A stretch of DNA of 64,000 nt from Verrucomicrobiia bacterium (GTDB taxonomy: Bacteria; Verrucomicrobiota; Verrucomicrobiia; Limisphaerales; DASXHY01): contig DASPIL010000107.1 of NCBI GenBank assembly GCA_035629175.1, positions 237,719 to 301,718 on the forward strand, read 5' to 3'. The position numbers and the translations under genes are program-made. Positions within the stretch are counted from its first letter, which is position 1. Each line of letters begins with the position of its first letter. The notes under the pieces were generated by a model that saw only the letters and a list, made by a program, of their open reading frames with translations, had not been told where the DNA came from and did no database searches. Positions 26,575 to 36,303 of the stretch are shown here, one piece after another.

Positions 26575-29202
26575 ATGGCCGAAGCGCAACTCACTCCGAT
26601 GATGGCGCAGTATCGGCGCATCAAGGGCGAGCTGCCCAAAGACGCGCTCCTGCTGTTCCGACTTGGCGATTTTTTTGAGCTGTTCTTCGAGGATGCGCAG
26701 GCCGGCGCGCAGATCCTCAACGTCGCCCTGACAAAACGCGGCGTGGTCCCCATGTGCGGTATTCCGTTCCACGCCGCCAACGGATACATCGGAAAATTGC
26801 TCAAGGCCGGCCGAAAGGTTGCCATTTGCGAGCAACTCGAGGATGCGAAGCCAGGCCAGCTGGTCAAACGGGAAGTCACCCAGATTCTTTCGCCGGGCAC
26901 GCACTTTGACGAACGCATGCTGGCGGCCGAACGGAATAATTTCCTGACCGCGATCTATCCTTCAGGCGGAACTTTCGGCCTGGCATTCACGGATCTCACC
27001 ACGGGCGACTTCCTGACGACGGAGGTGGAGAGCGAGGGAGCGTTGCTCACGGAGCTTCAGCGCCTTCGCCCGGCTGAGATTATTTTTCCAGGCGAGCAAA
27101 GTCGCGTGCGGGAATTGCTCGGCGCGTCGTTTCCAATCCTGAATGGACACGATGATTGGGTCTTCGCGCCGGAGACTGCAATCCATTCCCTCCGCGAGCA
27201 CTTCAAGGTGGCATCGCTGGATGGTTTTGGATTGCGCGACCGCATGGCTGCGAGCTGCGCTGCGGGCGCGATCCTGCATTACCTGGCGCAGCATCTTCGA
27301 CGCGACTGCGCACACCTGACCCGAATCTCGTTTTACCAGCGAAACGATTTCCTGACGCTCGATCACACCACGCTGCGGCACCTGGAAATCCTTGAACCGC
27401 TGCACCACGACGCACCGCGCGCTGCCTGTCTTTATGGTGCAATGAACCGCACCGTGACGCCGATGGGCGCGCGCCGGCTTCGCGACTGGCTATCGCAACC
27501 GCTCGCAGCCGTGGATCTCATCCAAAGAAGGCAATCGGCTGTGGCATCCCTGATTTCGGATGTTGCCCTTCTGAACGCGCTGCGCGTGCGATTGGCGGAA
27601 ATTCGTGATCTCGAGCGCACGATCGGCAGGCTCAGTTCCGGCAGTGGAAATGCGCGCGACCTGACGATGCTGCGGCAGGGTTTGGAGCAGATTCCGGCGC
27701 TTCGAACGGCGATCACCAGTCATTCGGCGGCCGCGCATGACTGGCCTGGCGGCTTTGCAACCGAACCCGAAATATTTCACGATCCGGCGCCCGAAATCGC
27801 AGCGACTGGCGCCACGCTGCTGGACGAGCTTGCGGCGCAGGTCATGGAAATGCCTGACCTTGTCGAATTGATCGGCCGAGCCATTGCTGACGAACCACCA
27901 TTGACCATTCGGGACGGAGGCATGATTCGCGACGGGTTTGATCCCGGTCTGGATGAACTGCGGCAGGCGACTCGCGGCGGGAAGGATTGGATTGCAAAAC
28001 TGCAGGCGGACGAAATCGAACGCACAGGGATCCCGTCGTTGAAGGTGCGTTTCAATTCCGTGTTCGGATATTACATCGAGGTCACGAAATCCCATCTCGA
28101 CAAAGTTCCTTCGCACTACATCCGGAAGCAGACGATCGCAAATGGAGAGCGCTTCATAACGCCCGAGTTGAAGGAGATGGAAGGCAAAATCCTCGGGGCG
28201 GAGGAACGCAGCGTGAAGCTCGAATACGAGTTGTTTCAGCGCATTCGAGAAGCTGTCCTGGCGCAGCTCCCCGGCATCCAGCAAACCGCGGCCGCTCTCG
28301 GCCAGTTCGACGTGCTCGGATCCTTCGCCGAAACTGCGCGGCTCTACGGTTACACACGTCCGGATGTCGCCGATGCTGGTGTGCTGGCGATCACGGATGG
28401 ACGGCATCCCGTGCTGGAGCAGAACCTGGTCGATGAGCGGTTTGTGCCGAATGACACGCATTTGGAAACGTCATTTCGGAGTGGCGCGCCCGCGGAATCG
28501 GCATTGCCCGAATGCCGGGGTCCGCAGATTGCGCTGATCACGGGCCCGAACATGGCGGGCAAGAGCACTTACATTCGACAGGTTGCGCTGCTCACGTTGC
28601 TGTCGCACACCGGGTCGTTCATCCCCGCGAAATCTGCCCGTGTCGATCTTGTCGACCGCATTTTTACCCGTATTGGTGCGAGCGACGATCTCGCGCGCGG
28701 GCAGAGCACCTTCATGGTGGAGATGAGCGAGACGGCGAATATTTTGAACAACGCAACGGCGCGCAGCCTGATTGTGCTGGATGAAATTGGCCGCGGCACG
28801 AGCACGTTCGACGGATTGAGCCTCGCATGGAGCATTGTTGAACACCTGCATCATCAGGTCGGGGCAAAGACATTGTTTGCAACGCACTACCACGAACTCA
28901 CCGAACTTGCGGCGAGGTTGCCGCGCATCAAGAACTTCAACGTCGCCGTGCGCGAGTGGCATGACAGCATTGTGTTCCTGCGCAAGATCGTTGAAGGCGG
29001 CACGGATAAAAGTTACGGCATCCAGGTGGCGCGACTTGCGGGAGTTCCGAAACCCGTCCTCGAACGCGCCAAGGAAATCCTGCGCAACCTGGAGGAATCC
29101 GAATTGACGCCCGAAGGCAACGTGCGCCACGCCCGCCGCCAGCAGGATCGCGAGAAGCTCAAGAAACTCGCGCCCGCGCCGCAGCTGGATTTATTCGGAT
29201 GA
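26575..29202 (+). CDS. mutS: DNA mismatch repair protein MutS
   Basis: MutS finds mismatches and small loops and recruits MutL. The 875-residue product has the N-terminal mismatch-reading Phe-x-Glu (F33-x-E35 in LGDFFELFFEDA), the connector and lever domains, the clamp, and the ATPase domain: Walker A GPNMAGKST at 657-665, then STFMVEMSETANIL, Walker B LIVLDEIGRGTSTFDG and FATHYHEL. The C-terminus ends QLDLFG, as in many MutS1 proteins. I start at the ATG at 26575, which gives the standard AEAQLTPMMAQY opening. It runs divergently from the macroglobulin gene. mutL is not in the window. Confidence 0.97.
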   Translation: MAEAQLTPMMAQYRRIKGELPKDALLLFRLGDFFELFFEDAQAGAQILNVALTKRGVVPMCGIPFHAANGYIGKLLKAGRKVAICEQLEDAKPGQLVKREVTQILSPGTHFDERMLAAERNNFLTAIYPSGGTFGLAFTDLTTGDFLTTEVESEGALLTELQRLRPAEIIFPGEQSRVRELLGASFPILNGHDDWVFAPETAIHSLREHFKVASLDGFGLRDRMAASCAAGAILHYLAQHLRRDCAHLTRISFYQRNDFLTLDHTTLRHLEILEPLHHDAPRAACLYGAMNRTVTPMGARRLRDWLSQPLAAVDLIQRRQSAVASLISDVALLNALRVRLAEIRDLERTIGRLSSGSGNARDLTMLRQGLEQIPALRTAITSHSAAAHDWPGGFATEPEIFHDPAPEIAATGATLLDELAAQVMEMPDLVELIGRAIADEPPLTIRDGGMIRDGFDPGLDELRQATRGGKDWIAKLQADEIERTGIPSLKVRFNSVFGYYIEVTKSHLDKVPSHYIRKQTIANGERFITPELKEMEGKILGAEERSVKLEYELFQRIREAVLAQLPGIQQTAAALGQFDVLGSFAETARLYGYTRPDVADAGVLAITDGRHPVLEQNLVDERFVPNDTHLETSFRSGAPAESALPECRGPQIALITGPNMAGKSTYIRQVALLTLLSHTGSFIPAKSARVDLVDRIFTRIGASDDLARGQSTFMVEMSETANILNNATARSLIVLDEIGRGTSTFDGLSLAWSIVEHLHHQVGAKTLFATHYHELTELAARLPRIKNFNVAVREWHDSIVFLRKIVEGGTDKSYGIQVARLAGVPKPVLERAKEILRNLEESELTPEGNVRHARRQQDREKLKKLAPAPQLDLFG

Positions 29203-29245
29203 ATTTAAATGCGCGTCGTGTCGTTTTTCTGCAGCCCTTGACGGC

Positions 29246-30730
29246 ATGAGCCAGCCCCTCTCATCCGAGCCGCGCGGATTTTTCTCCCGCTTCGCTGACC
29301 TTCGTTCCGCACCGCGCGAATTGTGGATCATACTCGCGGCATACGTTCTCGAGAACATTGCCTACGGGTTGGGGGCTTCGTCCGTGGTCAGCTTGTGGCT
29401 GTCGTCGGATCTCGGATTCAGCGATCGCAGCGCGGGCACAATGATCGCCGCGTATTCCACTGTCGTCACGCTCGCCACGGTTCTCGTCGGTTCGCTCACG
29501 GACGCCGCTGGCATTCGCCGCACCTTTCTCCTCGGGTTCTGGGTTTGCCTCGTCAGCCGAATCGTCATGACCTTTTCGACCACGCCCGGCGTGACGCTTC
29601 CGTTTGGTTTGTTCCTCCAGGCCGTGGGCCTGGCGTTGATGGGACCCGTCATGACGGCGGCGATGCGGCGCTATTCGACGACCCGGCAGCGCACGCTGGC
29701 TTTCTCCCTTTACTACGCTTTGATGAACGTCGGATATGCCGTCGCGGGCTACATCTTTGATGCAACGCGCAATGTGCTGGGCGAGCACGGTTCGTGGACC
29801 ATTCCGCTGCTGGGCGAGGCGCTCAGCACCTATCGAGTGCTCATCCTGGAAAGTGCCCTGTTCACGATTCCCGGCCTGATCATTGCATGGATGTTCCTGC
29901 GCGAAGGGGTTGAAGCCACTGAGGAAGGCGTGGTGATCACGGAACGGGCTCGCATCAGCGACCGCCACGCGAATCCGTTCATCGCGCTGTGGCGAACCGT
30001 CCGCGAAACTGCAGTGGCTACGTTGAAAATCTTTATTGGTCTTTGGCGTGAACCCGCGTTGTATCGGTTCCTGATCTTCATGCTGCTCGTGGTCGGGGTG
30101 AAACTGATCGGCTATCACATGGCATTCACCTTCCCGAAATTTGGCCTCCGCGAATTGGGTGAAGGCGCGCCGATCGGGAGACTCTACAGCGTGCTCAATT
30201 CTGTGATGATCGTCATTCTTGTGCCGATCTGCGGCGCGCTGACGGGCCGCTTCACTGCGTATCGCATGGTCATGGTCGGAACCCTGGTTGCCGCAAGCTC
30301 GGTGTTCTTCCTCGCCATGCCCTTGCATTGGTTTCAGCCGCTTGCAGACGGATGGTTTGGGCACCTCATTGCCCACGAATGGCTGAACATCCCCGGCGAT
30401 GTAAATCCGTGGTTCGTTTCCATTTCGTTGTTCGTGATGCTGTTATCCATCGGTGAGGCACTGTGGTCGCCAAGACTCTACGAATACGCCGCCGCCATCG
30501 CGCCCCGCGGCCAGGAGGCCTCGTACATGGCGCTGTCGGTGCTGCCTTATTTCGGCGCGAAATTTGTCGTGGGCATGCTTTCAGGCGCAATGCTGCAGCG
30601 CTATTGCCCGCCTGAAGGCCCCAAGGATTCTGCCACGATGTGGCTGATCATCGGCTGCATGGCGTTGATCACGCCTGTCGGGATTTTCCTCCTGAGACCC
30701 TACATCCAGGTGCGGGAAGCCGGACGTTGA
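29246..30730 (+). CDS. MFS-type membrane transporter
   Basis: This 494-residue integral membrane protein has about 12 hydrophobic helices and an MFS pattern: a first helix ILAAYVLENIAYGLGASSVVSLWL, a loop with LTDAAGIRRTFLLGF between helices 2 and 3, and a symmetric second half (GALTGRFTAYRMVMVGTLV). The late segment EASYMALSVLPYFGAKFVVGMLSGAML recalls peptide/proton symporters (POT group), but I do not see the full POT signature motifs. The substrate is unknown. It starts 43 bases after mutS on the same strand and converges closely (17 bases) with the purine permease gene. Confidence 0.8.
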   Translation: MSQPLSSEPRGFFSRFADLRSAPRELWIILAAYVLENIAYGLGASSVVSLWLSSDLGFSDRSAGTMIAAYSTVVTLATVLVGSLTDAAGIRRTFLLGFWVCLVSRIVMTFSTTPGVTLPFGLFLQAVGLALMGPVMTAAMRRYSTTRQRTLAFSLYYALMNVGYAVAGYIFDATRNVLGEHGSWTIPLLGEALSTYRVLILESALFTIPGLIIAWMFLREGVEATEEGVVITERARISDRHANPFIALWRTVRETAVATLKIFIGLWREPALYRFLIFMLLVVGVKLIGYHMAFTFPKFGLRELGEGAPIGRLYSVLNSVMIVILVPICGALTGRFTAYRMVMVGTLVAASSVFFLAMPLHWFQPLADGWFGHLIAHEWLNIPGDVNPWFVSISLFVMLLSIGEALWSPRLYEYAAAIAPRGQEASYMALSVLPYFGAKFVVGMLSGAMLQRYCPPEGPKDSATMWLIIGCMALITPVGIFLLRPYIQVREAGR

Positions 30731-30747
30731 TCCCGCTTCCGAAGCTT

Positions 30748-32073
30748 TCAGCGGTAAAGAATGTGCGCGAGGAACAAGAGCGCGAGCACGTAACCAATCC
30801 ATGTCACTTCGCGCGCACGGCCGATTCCAATCATCAGTGCGACGTAGGCGAGGAATCCGATCGAAAGGCCTTCGCTGATGCTGAAGCTCAGTGGCATCAA
30901 GATGATCGTCAGCACGGCAGGGACCGCTTTCGCGAAGTCGCCCAAATCGAGTTTGGCCATGCTTTGCATCATGAAAATTCCCACGATCACGAGGGCGGGT
31001 GCGGTCGCGATCGCAGGGATTGCCAGGAAGAGCGGGTGAAAAAAGAGCGCCAGCAGGAAACAGCCTGCAACCACAAGCGCGGTCAATCCTGTCCGCCCGC
31101 CTTCTTCCACGCCCGCCGCCGATTCGATGTAGCTCGTGACCGTCGATGTGCCGAGGCACGCTCCGACCATCGCGGCGCTCGCATCGGCCGCCAATACCCG
31201 ACCCACGCGGGGCAAGTTGCCTTTGGAGTCCAACAGGCCCGCACGCGACGTGACGCCGATCAGCGTTCCCATGTTGTCGAAGACGTCCACGAAGAGGATG
31301 GCCAGAATCAGCGGAAGACATTTTGCGAAGTTTGCAAACACGTATTGAAAGTCGAATTTGAGGAAGGTCGGCGCCAGCGAAGCGGGCATTGCCATCCAGG
31401 ATTCAGGACGGCTGACGAGTGGCTGGCCGGCCTCGTTCGCTGGAACAAACAATCCGATTACGGTCAGGGTGAGCACCGTCAGGATGATTGCGCCATGAAC
31501 CTTCCTCCATACGAGAACCGCCGCGAGGATGATTCCCCCCAGCACCATCAGGCATGGAAATGAAGCGAGGTTTCCGATGCGCACAAAGGTTACGGGGTCG
31601 CTGACGATCACACCGCCGTTCTTGAGTCCGATGAATGCAATGAACAAACCGATTCCCGCCGAGATCGCCAGCTTCAATTCAAGCGGAAGGGCATCCATGA
31701 TGCGTCGCCGGATTCCGCTCAGCGAAAGCACGAGGAACAGCGAGCCGCTGATGAACGTCATTGCCAGGGCGGGTTGCCATGGAATTCCCATGTTGATGCA
31801 GATCGTGTATGCGAAGAACGCATTCATTCCCATGCCGGGTGCGAGCGCGATGGGATAATTCGTGGCGAGCGCCATGGCGGCAGTCATGAGGGCCGATGCC
31901 AGGGCCGTTGCGGTAATCACCGCGCCCTTGTCCATGCCCGCTGCGGAGAGAACGACTGGGTTGACGGCGAGGATGTAAGCCATCGCCGCGAAGGTCGTTA
32001 TCCCTGCGGTGATTTCCTGTTTTACGGAACTCCTGTTTTCGGCGAGCCGAAAAAATCGCGCGAGCGTCGACAT
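30748..32073 (-). CDS. AzgA/PbuG-type purine permease (NCS2)
   Basis: This 441-residue inner-membrane proton symporter of the nucleobase family probably takes up adenine, guanine or hypoxanthine. The N-terminus TEITAGITTFAAMAYILAVNP-like stretch (EITAGITTFAAMAYILAVNP) and ALAPGMGMNAFFAYTI are hallmarks of the AzgA group. LFVDVFDNMGTLIGV and GACLGTSTVTSYIESAAGVEEGGRTGL follow, then hydrophobic helices to the end. The open frame reaches 32160, but the start at 32073 gives the normal family N-terminus. A purine riboswitch could be expected upstream; I did not see one in the 238-base leader, which instead holds a GGCGTTCACGCCG-type palindrome. Confidence 0.9.
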   Translation of the reverse strand: MSTLARFFRLAENRSSVKQEITAGITTFAAMAYILAVNPVVLSAAGMDKGAVITATALASALMTAAMALATNYPIALAPGMGMNAFFAYTICINMGIPWQPALAMTFISGSLFLVLSLSGIRRRIMDALPLELKLAISAGIGLFIAFIGLKNGGVIVSDPVTFVRIGNLASFPCLMVLGGIILAAVLVWRKVHGAIILTVLTLTVIGLFVPANEAGQPLVSRPESWMAMPASLAPTFLKFDFQYVFANFAKCLPLILAILFVDVFDNMGTLIGVTSRAGLLDSKGNLPRVGRVLAADASAAMVGACLGTSTVTSYIESAAGVEEGGRTGLTALVVAGCFLLALFFHPLFLAIPAIATAPALVIVGIFMMQSMAKLDLGDFAKAVPAVLTIILMPLSFSISEGLSIGFLAYVALMIGIGRAREVTWIGYVLALLFLAHILYR

Positions 32074-32311
32074 CGTGCGAAGTGTTGCGGAATCCGCGTT
32101 CCGTGTCAGTCCGCGAATTGGCAGGCTGACGGATGCGGACCAACGGAGCGCGGCGTTCACGCCGCTGGAGCGCCGGGACTGCCGGAGGTGTGGACAAGTT
32201 CCACGACATGCGCAGGTTTACGCTGAAGGACGCTGAAGCATAGGACGCCGATCACCAGCGTTTCAACAGGCCGCAGGAAACATCCGGGTTGCGCCCGATT
32301 CATGGGACGGT

Positions 32312-33322
32312 TCATTGTCCGAAAGGGCCCCACCGCCGCGCGCGAGGAATGAAGAGTGCGGGGCCGGATTGTGCTTCAGCGTGACGCGTTAGGGCGATCG
32401 CTGCGCGCCATGCAGGTTCCGCGACCAGGAGCAATGCATCGAAGTGCGGCAGCACGCGGATTTCATGACGCTGCACCTGGTCGGCGCGGCGGCGTTGATG
32501 TTCGGCGCGAGCGGCAGCCAGACGTTCATCCGCTTTCAGTTTCGTGTTTTCATTACGGGAACGCGTGGCGCGTTCGCTTAGTTCGCGTTCGTAGTTTACA
32601 AAGTAGTCATCAACGCGCGTCAGCTCGCGCCGCAGGTGATTCTCCTGGCGAACCCGGATCGTGTTGAGATCCTCCGCCACCTCCTCGGCAAGCGCCGCGC
32701 TGAGCAGCGTGCGGAGTCCCGCGTTGTCCATCGCCGGCCACTGGATTGCGCCTTCAGCACGGGCCGGCCGGAAAAAGGGGAACGATTGTGCGAGGGCGTC
32801 ATCGCGGATGCCATCGGACAGCGATGCCGCCACGCGGTGGAGCGACCAATGCTGATCGATGGCCTGGATCTCGCACCGCACCAACGCGAGCAGCGAAAAA
32901 TGATGCGCGGGAACGAACGGCGATTCGAGGCGCCATCGCGTCACGCCGGCGTGTTGCGCGCGGAAGAGCTTTTCCGCAACGCCGACATCCGGCGGCCGTG
33001 GCGCGGAATCGCCCGCAAGGACGATCCGCTCCAGCGGGAGCGGCTGGGGGCGCAAGGATTCGGTGAGTTGAAAGGTGAGCGGGCAGCCTGGAAAGACGTC
33101 GCGGGACGCATCGCGTGGCGCGACCGAATCCGGCGCAGGAAAATGAAGTTCTTCTTCATGCAGCGAACCGTCAGCGTGCCACAGCCGCGCCGCCCGGCCT
33201 TCGGCAACGACCTCCAACCTGTCGAACCAGGTGCGTTCGCAAAGCGCCCCGATGTGCTCGAGCGTTTCCTGGTAGAAATCGACAAGGGCGGCGGGTTCGT
33301 GCGGGAGACGCGCCAGTTTCAT
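32312..33322 (-). CDS. Partner protein of the SNF2 helicase, unknown family
   Basis: This 336-residue protein is encoded directly after the SNF2 helicase with an ATGA overlap, so the two are almost certainly translated together. The N-terminal ~150 residues are mixed alpha/beta (TWFDRLEVVAEGRAARLWHADGSLHEEELHFPAPD). Residues about 225-300 form a charged, arginine/glutamate-rich coiled coil (RRELTRVDDYFVNYERELSERATRSRNENTKL, described by position), followed by a hydrophobic strand (FDALLLVAEPAWRAAIALTR). This second half resembles the helical C-terminal extension found at the end of many single-chain SNF2/RapA-like helicases. I infer that it is a split-off C-terminal subunit; no catalytic motif is seen. 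Confidence 0.6.
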   Translation of the reverse strand: MKLARLPHEPAALVDFYQETLEHIGALCERTWFDRLEVVAEGRAARLWHADGSLHEEELHFPAPDSVAPRDASRDVFPGCPLTFQLTESLRPQPLPLERIVLAGDSAPRPPDVGVAEKLFRAQHAGVTRWRLESPFVPAHHFSLLALVRCEIQAIDQHWSLHRVAASLSDGIRDDALAQSFPFFRPARAEGAIQWPAMDNAGLRTLLSAALAEEVAEDLNTIRVRQENHLRRELTRVDDYFVNYERELSERATRSRNENTKLKADERLAAARAEHQRRRADQVQRHEIRVLPHFDALLLVAEPAWRAAIALTRHAEAQSGPALFIPRARRWGPFGQ

Positions 33323-36219
33323 AAAGATTCGTAGTCCTTCGCAAAAAGGGTTTCATCGAGCTGTTTAACCTCCTGGTAACCATCGCGCGCGGCGGCCAGC
33401 TCATTGCCCAACGATTCCAGCGCCTCACCGACGTGGCCTTCGGAGTCGCGCCACCGTTTGAGCACTTCATCGGCGAACTCGTCCCCTGCGAAACGTTCGC
33501 CGAGGATCAATCCCGTTTCGCCAACGACGAGTTCGAAGAGGTTGAGCTTTTCCTGGAGAATCTGCAGCAGGTGTTCCTGCAGCGTGCCGCGTTGGACGAG
33601 GTTATAAATGCGAACGGGATGTTGTTGCCCGAGCCGATGCAGGCGGCCGATTCGCTGTTCAATCTCCATGGGATTCCACGGCAGGTCGAAGTTCACCAGG
33701 CGATGACAGAATTGCAGATTGCGTCCTTCCGTGCCGCTGTGCGTGAGGAGCAGAGCGCCGCCGCGTTTTTGAAATTCCGCGGTGATCGGCTGGCGTTCGG
33801 GCGCGGGCGTGGCGCCGTTGATAACGAAGGTCTCAACACCGGCAGCGCGCAGGGATTCAGCCAGGGCGGCCTGGGTTTGCAGGAACTGCGTGAACACCAC
33901 GAGCCCGCCCTCGCCGCGCGCGAGGGGCGGGAGCAGGTCGCATTTGCGTTTCCAGCTGTGTTCAAGCGGGGCGGATCCGCTCCATGCTTTGGCGCGTTCC
34001 TGATTTGGGAATTTCTCCAACGCCTGGCGCCAGGCCGCGGGACTGCTTCCGGCCGCCTGCAACAGAAGCCGGCCCCATAATGTTTGCTGGCTTGGCGACA
34101 GCTGTGCCAGCTCCGTCCGCAATTCCATTTCCCATCGCTGCCAAAATGCGAGTTCGTCGGCGTCAGGTTCGAACAGCGCGGTTTCGGCACGTCGCGGCGG
34201 AAGGTTAAGGCCCGCGTTCGCCCGCGTGTTGCGAATCATCACCTGGCCCAACAACCTGCGCAGTTCCTCCGGCTCCCGGGGCTGCCGCGGACGTTTGGAA
34301 TCGAAGAAACGCGCGCGAAATTCCTTGGGCGACGGCAGCTGTCCTGGTTGCAGGAGCGTCACCAGATTGTACAGCTCCTCGAGAGAATTTTGCACCGGCG
34401 TCGCCGTGAGCAGCAGCAGGAATTGCCGCGGCAGCGCGTTGACGGCCTGCCATGCCTGCGAGTTGCGGTTCCGAAGATAATGCGCCTCATCCACGATGAT
34501 GAGATCCCAGCTGACCGCGCGGGCGACATCCAGATGCGCCTGTTGTTTGACTGTGTGCAGGCTGGCAACGATGCCTGGGTTCTCGCGCCAGAAAGCCGGG
34601 GCTTCGGCACGGAACGCAGCGTGGTTCGTCGTCGCAGTCGTGAGATTGAACTTGTCGCTCAGTTCCTCCTCCCACTGATCCACGAGCGAAGGCACCGTGA
34701 GCACGAGAAAGCGTCTGACCATCCCGCGTGTGAGCCACTCCTTCAAGACCAATCCCGCTTCGATGGTTTTGCCAAGACCCACTTCGTCCGAGAGCAGCGC
34801 GCGTCCACGCAGCGGGCCGAGCACGCGCAGCGCAGTGCGCACCTGATAATCCAGCCGTTGAATCCGGCAATACGGCAGGGCAATTAAATCGTCGGACTGG
34901 TTTGAAACCCACCATTGTGCCGCGCGTTCGCGAAGAAAATACCCGCGGAGGTCGTCGAGAGGCAACGCAGTTTCCTGAAGCGCAAGTTGTGGCAGTTCAA
35001 TCCGCAAGGGCACCGGCGGCAGAGGCGCGTGTTCGTCGGGCGATCGCGTTGGGTGGGCTGCCCTGTGAGGGGCTGCCTTGACGCGCTGAAGTTCCATCGC
35101 CCTGCGTTGCGCCGCCTTGGCCTCTTCCTTCTGCCGGCGTTCCTCAGCAAGGCGGACCATTGTTTCGCGCCGGCGTTGTTCCTCTTCCCGGCGCTGGCGT
35201 TCCTTGCGCAGAAAACGGTCCTCATACCTCAGGAAATCCGGGTCAGCGTGCGAGACATCGCCAGTCATCGGGCTGAATGCGGCGAACTGATTGCTCAAAG
35301 CAGAGGCCATTGCATGAATGGTGTCTTCAAGCCATCTGAACGGCGATTCGTGAGGTCCGAAAGGTGGATCCTCAGACATTTGTTTCCCGCGGCGCCTGGA
35401 CGCAGAAATGGTGCAGGAGGAAACGTCCTGGTCGGCCACCGGCAATCGCTCAAACCAACGAAGCATTTGCGCCCGTATTGAATCCAATGGATGCCGAGAA
35501 TGCTCCGTTTCACGGACATCGTTCACCGTAAGGTCCCAAGTCAATTCGTCGATCCCCGTGCACGTTACGCGCCCGCTAGCGCACGCAGCGCCGTCGCGGA
35601 TGCGCGTCCACTCCAACTGTATGAAACCGCCAACGAGGTCACTCGTGATGCGCAGACGGAGCTGCCGATTTGTGGGAGGCGGGGCAGCGGCGTGGCCTGA
35701 TGCCAGGTTTGCCCGGATGTATCTCCGCATTGCGATCCTTCCGCGCTCGTGATTGTTTCCCGTCGCGGGAATCGATTCAAGGTACAGCGCGAATTCCCGA
35801 ACAGGAACTCGAAGCCAGACAGCCCAATTCTGATTCTCGGGCAGCCTGACCTTGTAGAAGACATCGGCGTTGAACGTGTGGAGGGTTTCATCAAGGCGAA
35901 ATCCGACCGAAACAGCCTGGTCGTCCAAAGGGAGCCTTGCGGCGATGCGCTTGAGGAGTGCCCGCACGGAGGATGCCGCTTTGTTGCATTGGTCCTTTTC
36001 TGTGTTTCCATCCTTTTCAAACCGCCATGCAAGCGCGAACAAGCCCATGAAGGGGGTAGGATACGGAACCAGCTCCCCGAATGCCACCAGCGCATCCGAA
36101 CCCGGAAGTCTCCACTCGAAACGAAAACCGCCCAGCGGAACATCCAGAGTGACGGAAAGCACATGTGCCAGCGCGGGTGTTTCCAGTTCGAAGCGTTGCG
36201 TCTCGGGCGATTTGGACAC
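33319..36219 (-). CDS. SNF2-family (RapA/DrmD-like) helicase
   Basis: This 966-residue Swi2/Snf2 ATPase is a DNA or nucleoprotein translocase. Residues 1-330 are an extension with no recognised domain, in which a beta-rich unit seems to occur twice (about 20-100 and 188-262). A charged coiled coil spans about 335-385. The ATPase has Walker A in DEVGLGKT (478-485), DEAH at 577-580, LTATPVQN (605-611) and, near the C-terminus, the motif VI QRIGRLHRLGQ. It begins with GTG at 36219; no ATG lies nearby in a better position. It overlaps its partner gene by four bases. RapA (RNA polymerase recycling) and DISARM DrmD (phage defence) are relatives by fold, but no other defence gene is adjacent. Confidence 0.88.
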   Translation of the reverse strand: MSKSPETQRFELETPALAHVLSVTLDVPLGGFRFEWRLPGSDALVAFGELVPYPTPFMGLFALAWRFEKDGNTEKDQCNKAASSVRALLKRIAARLPLDDQAVSVGFRLDETLHTFNADVFYKVRLPENQNWAVWLRVPVREFALYLESIPATGNNHERGRIAMRRYIRANLASGHAAAPPPTNRQLRLRITSDLVGGFIQLEWTRIRDGAACASGRVTCTGIDELTWDLTVNDVRETEHSRHPLDSIRAQMLRWFERLPVADQDVSSCTISASRRRGKQMSEDPPFGPHESPFRWLEDTIHAMASALSNQFAAFSPMTGDVSHADPDFLRYEDRFLRKERQRREEEQRRRETMVRLAEERRQKEEAKAAQRRAMELQRVKAAPHRAAHPTRSPDEHAPLPPVPLRIELPQLALQETALPLDDLRGYFLRERAAQWWVSNQSDDLIALPYCRIQRLDYQVRTALRVLGPLRGRALLSDEVGLGKTIEAGLVLKEWLTRGMVRRFLVLTVPSLVDQWEEELSDKFNLTTATTNHAAFRAEAPAFWRENPGIVASLHTVKQQAHLDVARAVSWDLIIVDEAHYLRNRNSQAWQAVNALPRQFLLLLTATPVQNSLEELYNLVTLLQPGQLPSPKEFRARFFDSKRPRQPREPEELRRLLGQVMIRNTRANAGLNLPPRRAETALFEPDADELAFWQRWEMELRTELAQLSPSQQTLWGRLLLQAAGSSPAAWRQALEKFPNQERAKAWSGSAPLEHSWKRKCDLLPPLARGEGGLVVFTQFLQTQAALAESLRAAGVETFVINGATPAPERQPITAEFQKRGGALLLTHSGTEGRNLQFCHRLVNFDLPWNPMEIEQRIGRLHRLGQQHPVRIYNLVQRGTLQEHLLQILQEKLNLFELVVGETGLILGERFAGDEFADEVLKRWRDSEGHVGEALESLGNELAAARDGYQEVKQLDETLFAKDYESL

Positions 36220-36303
36220 CGAAGAAGCGTAAACAGATGCTTCGGAGAATCAAGGGCAAGCAGGATTGAGCAGCAACAGACGCAACGAATTTCCATCCTC
36301 AGG

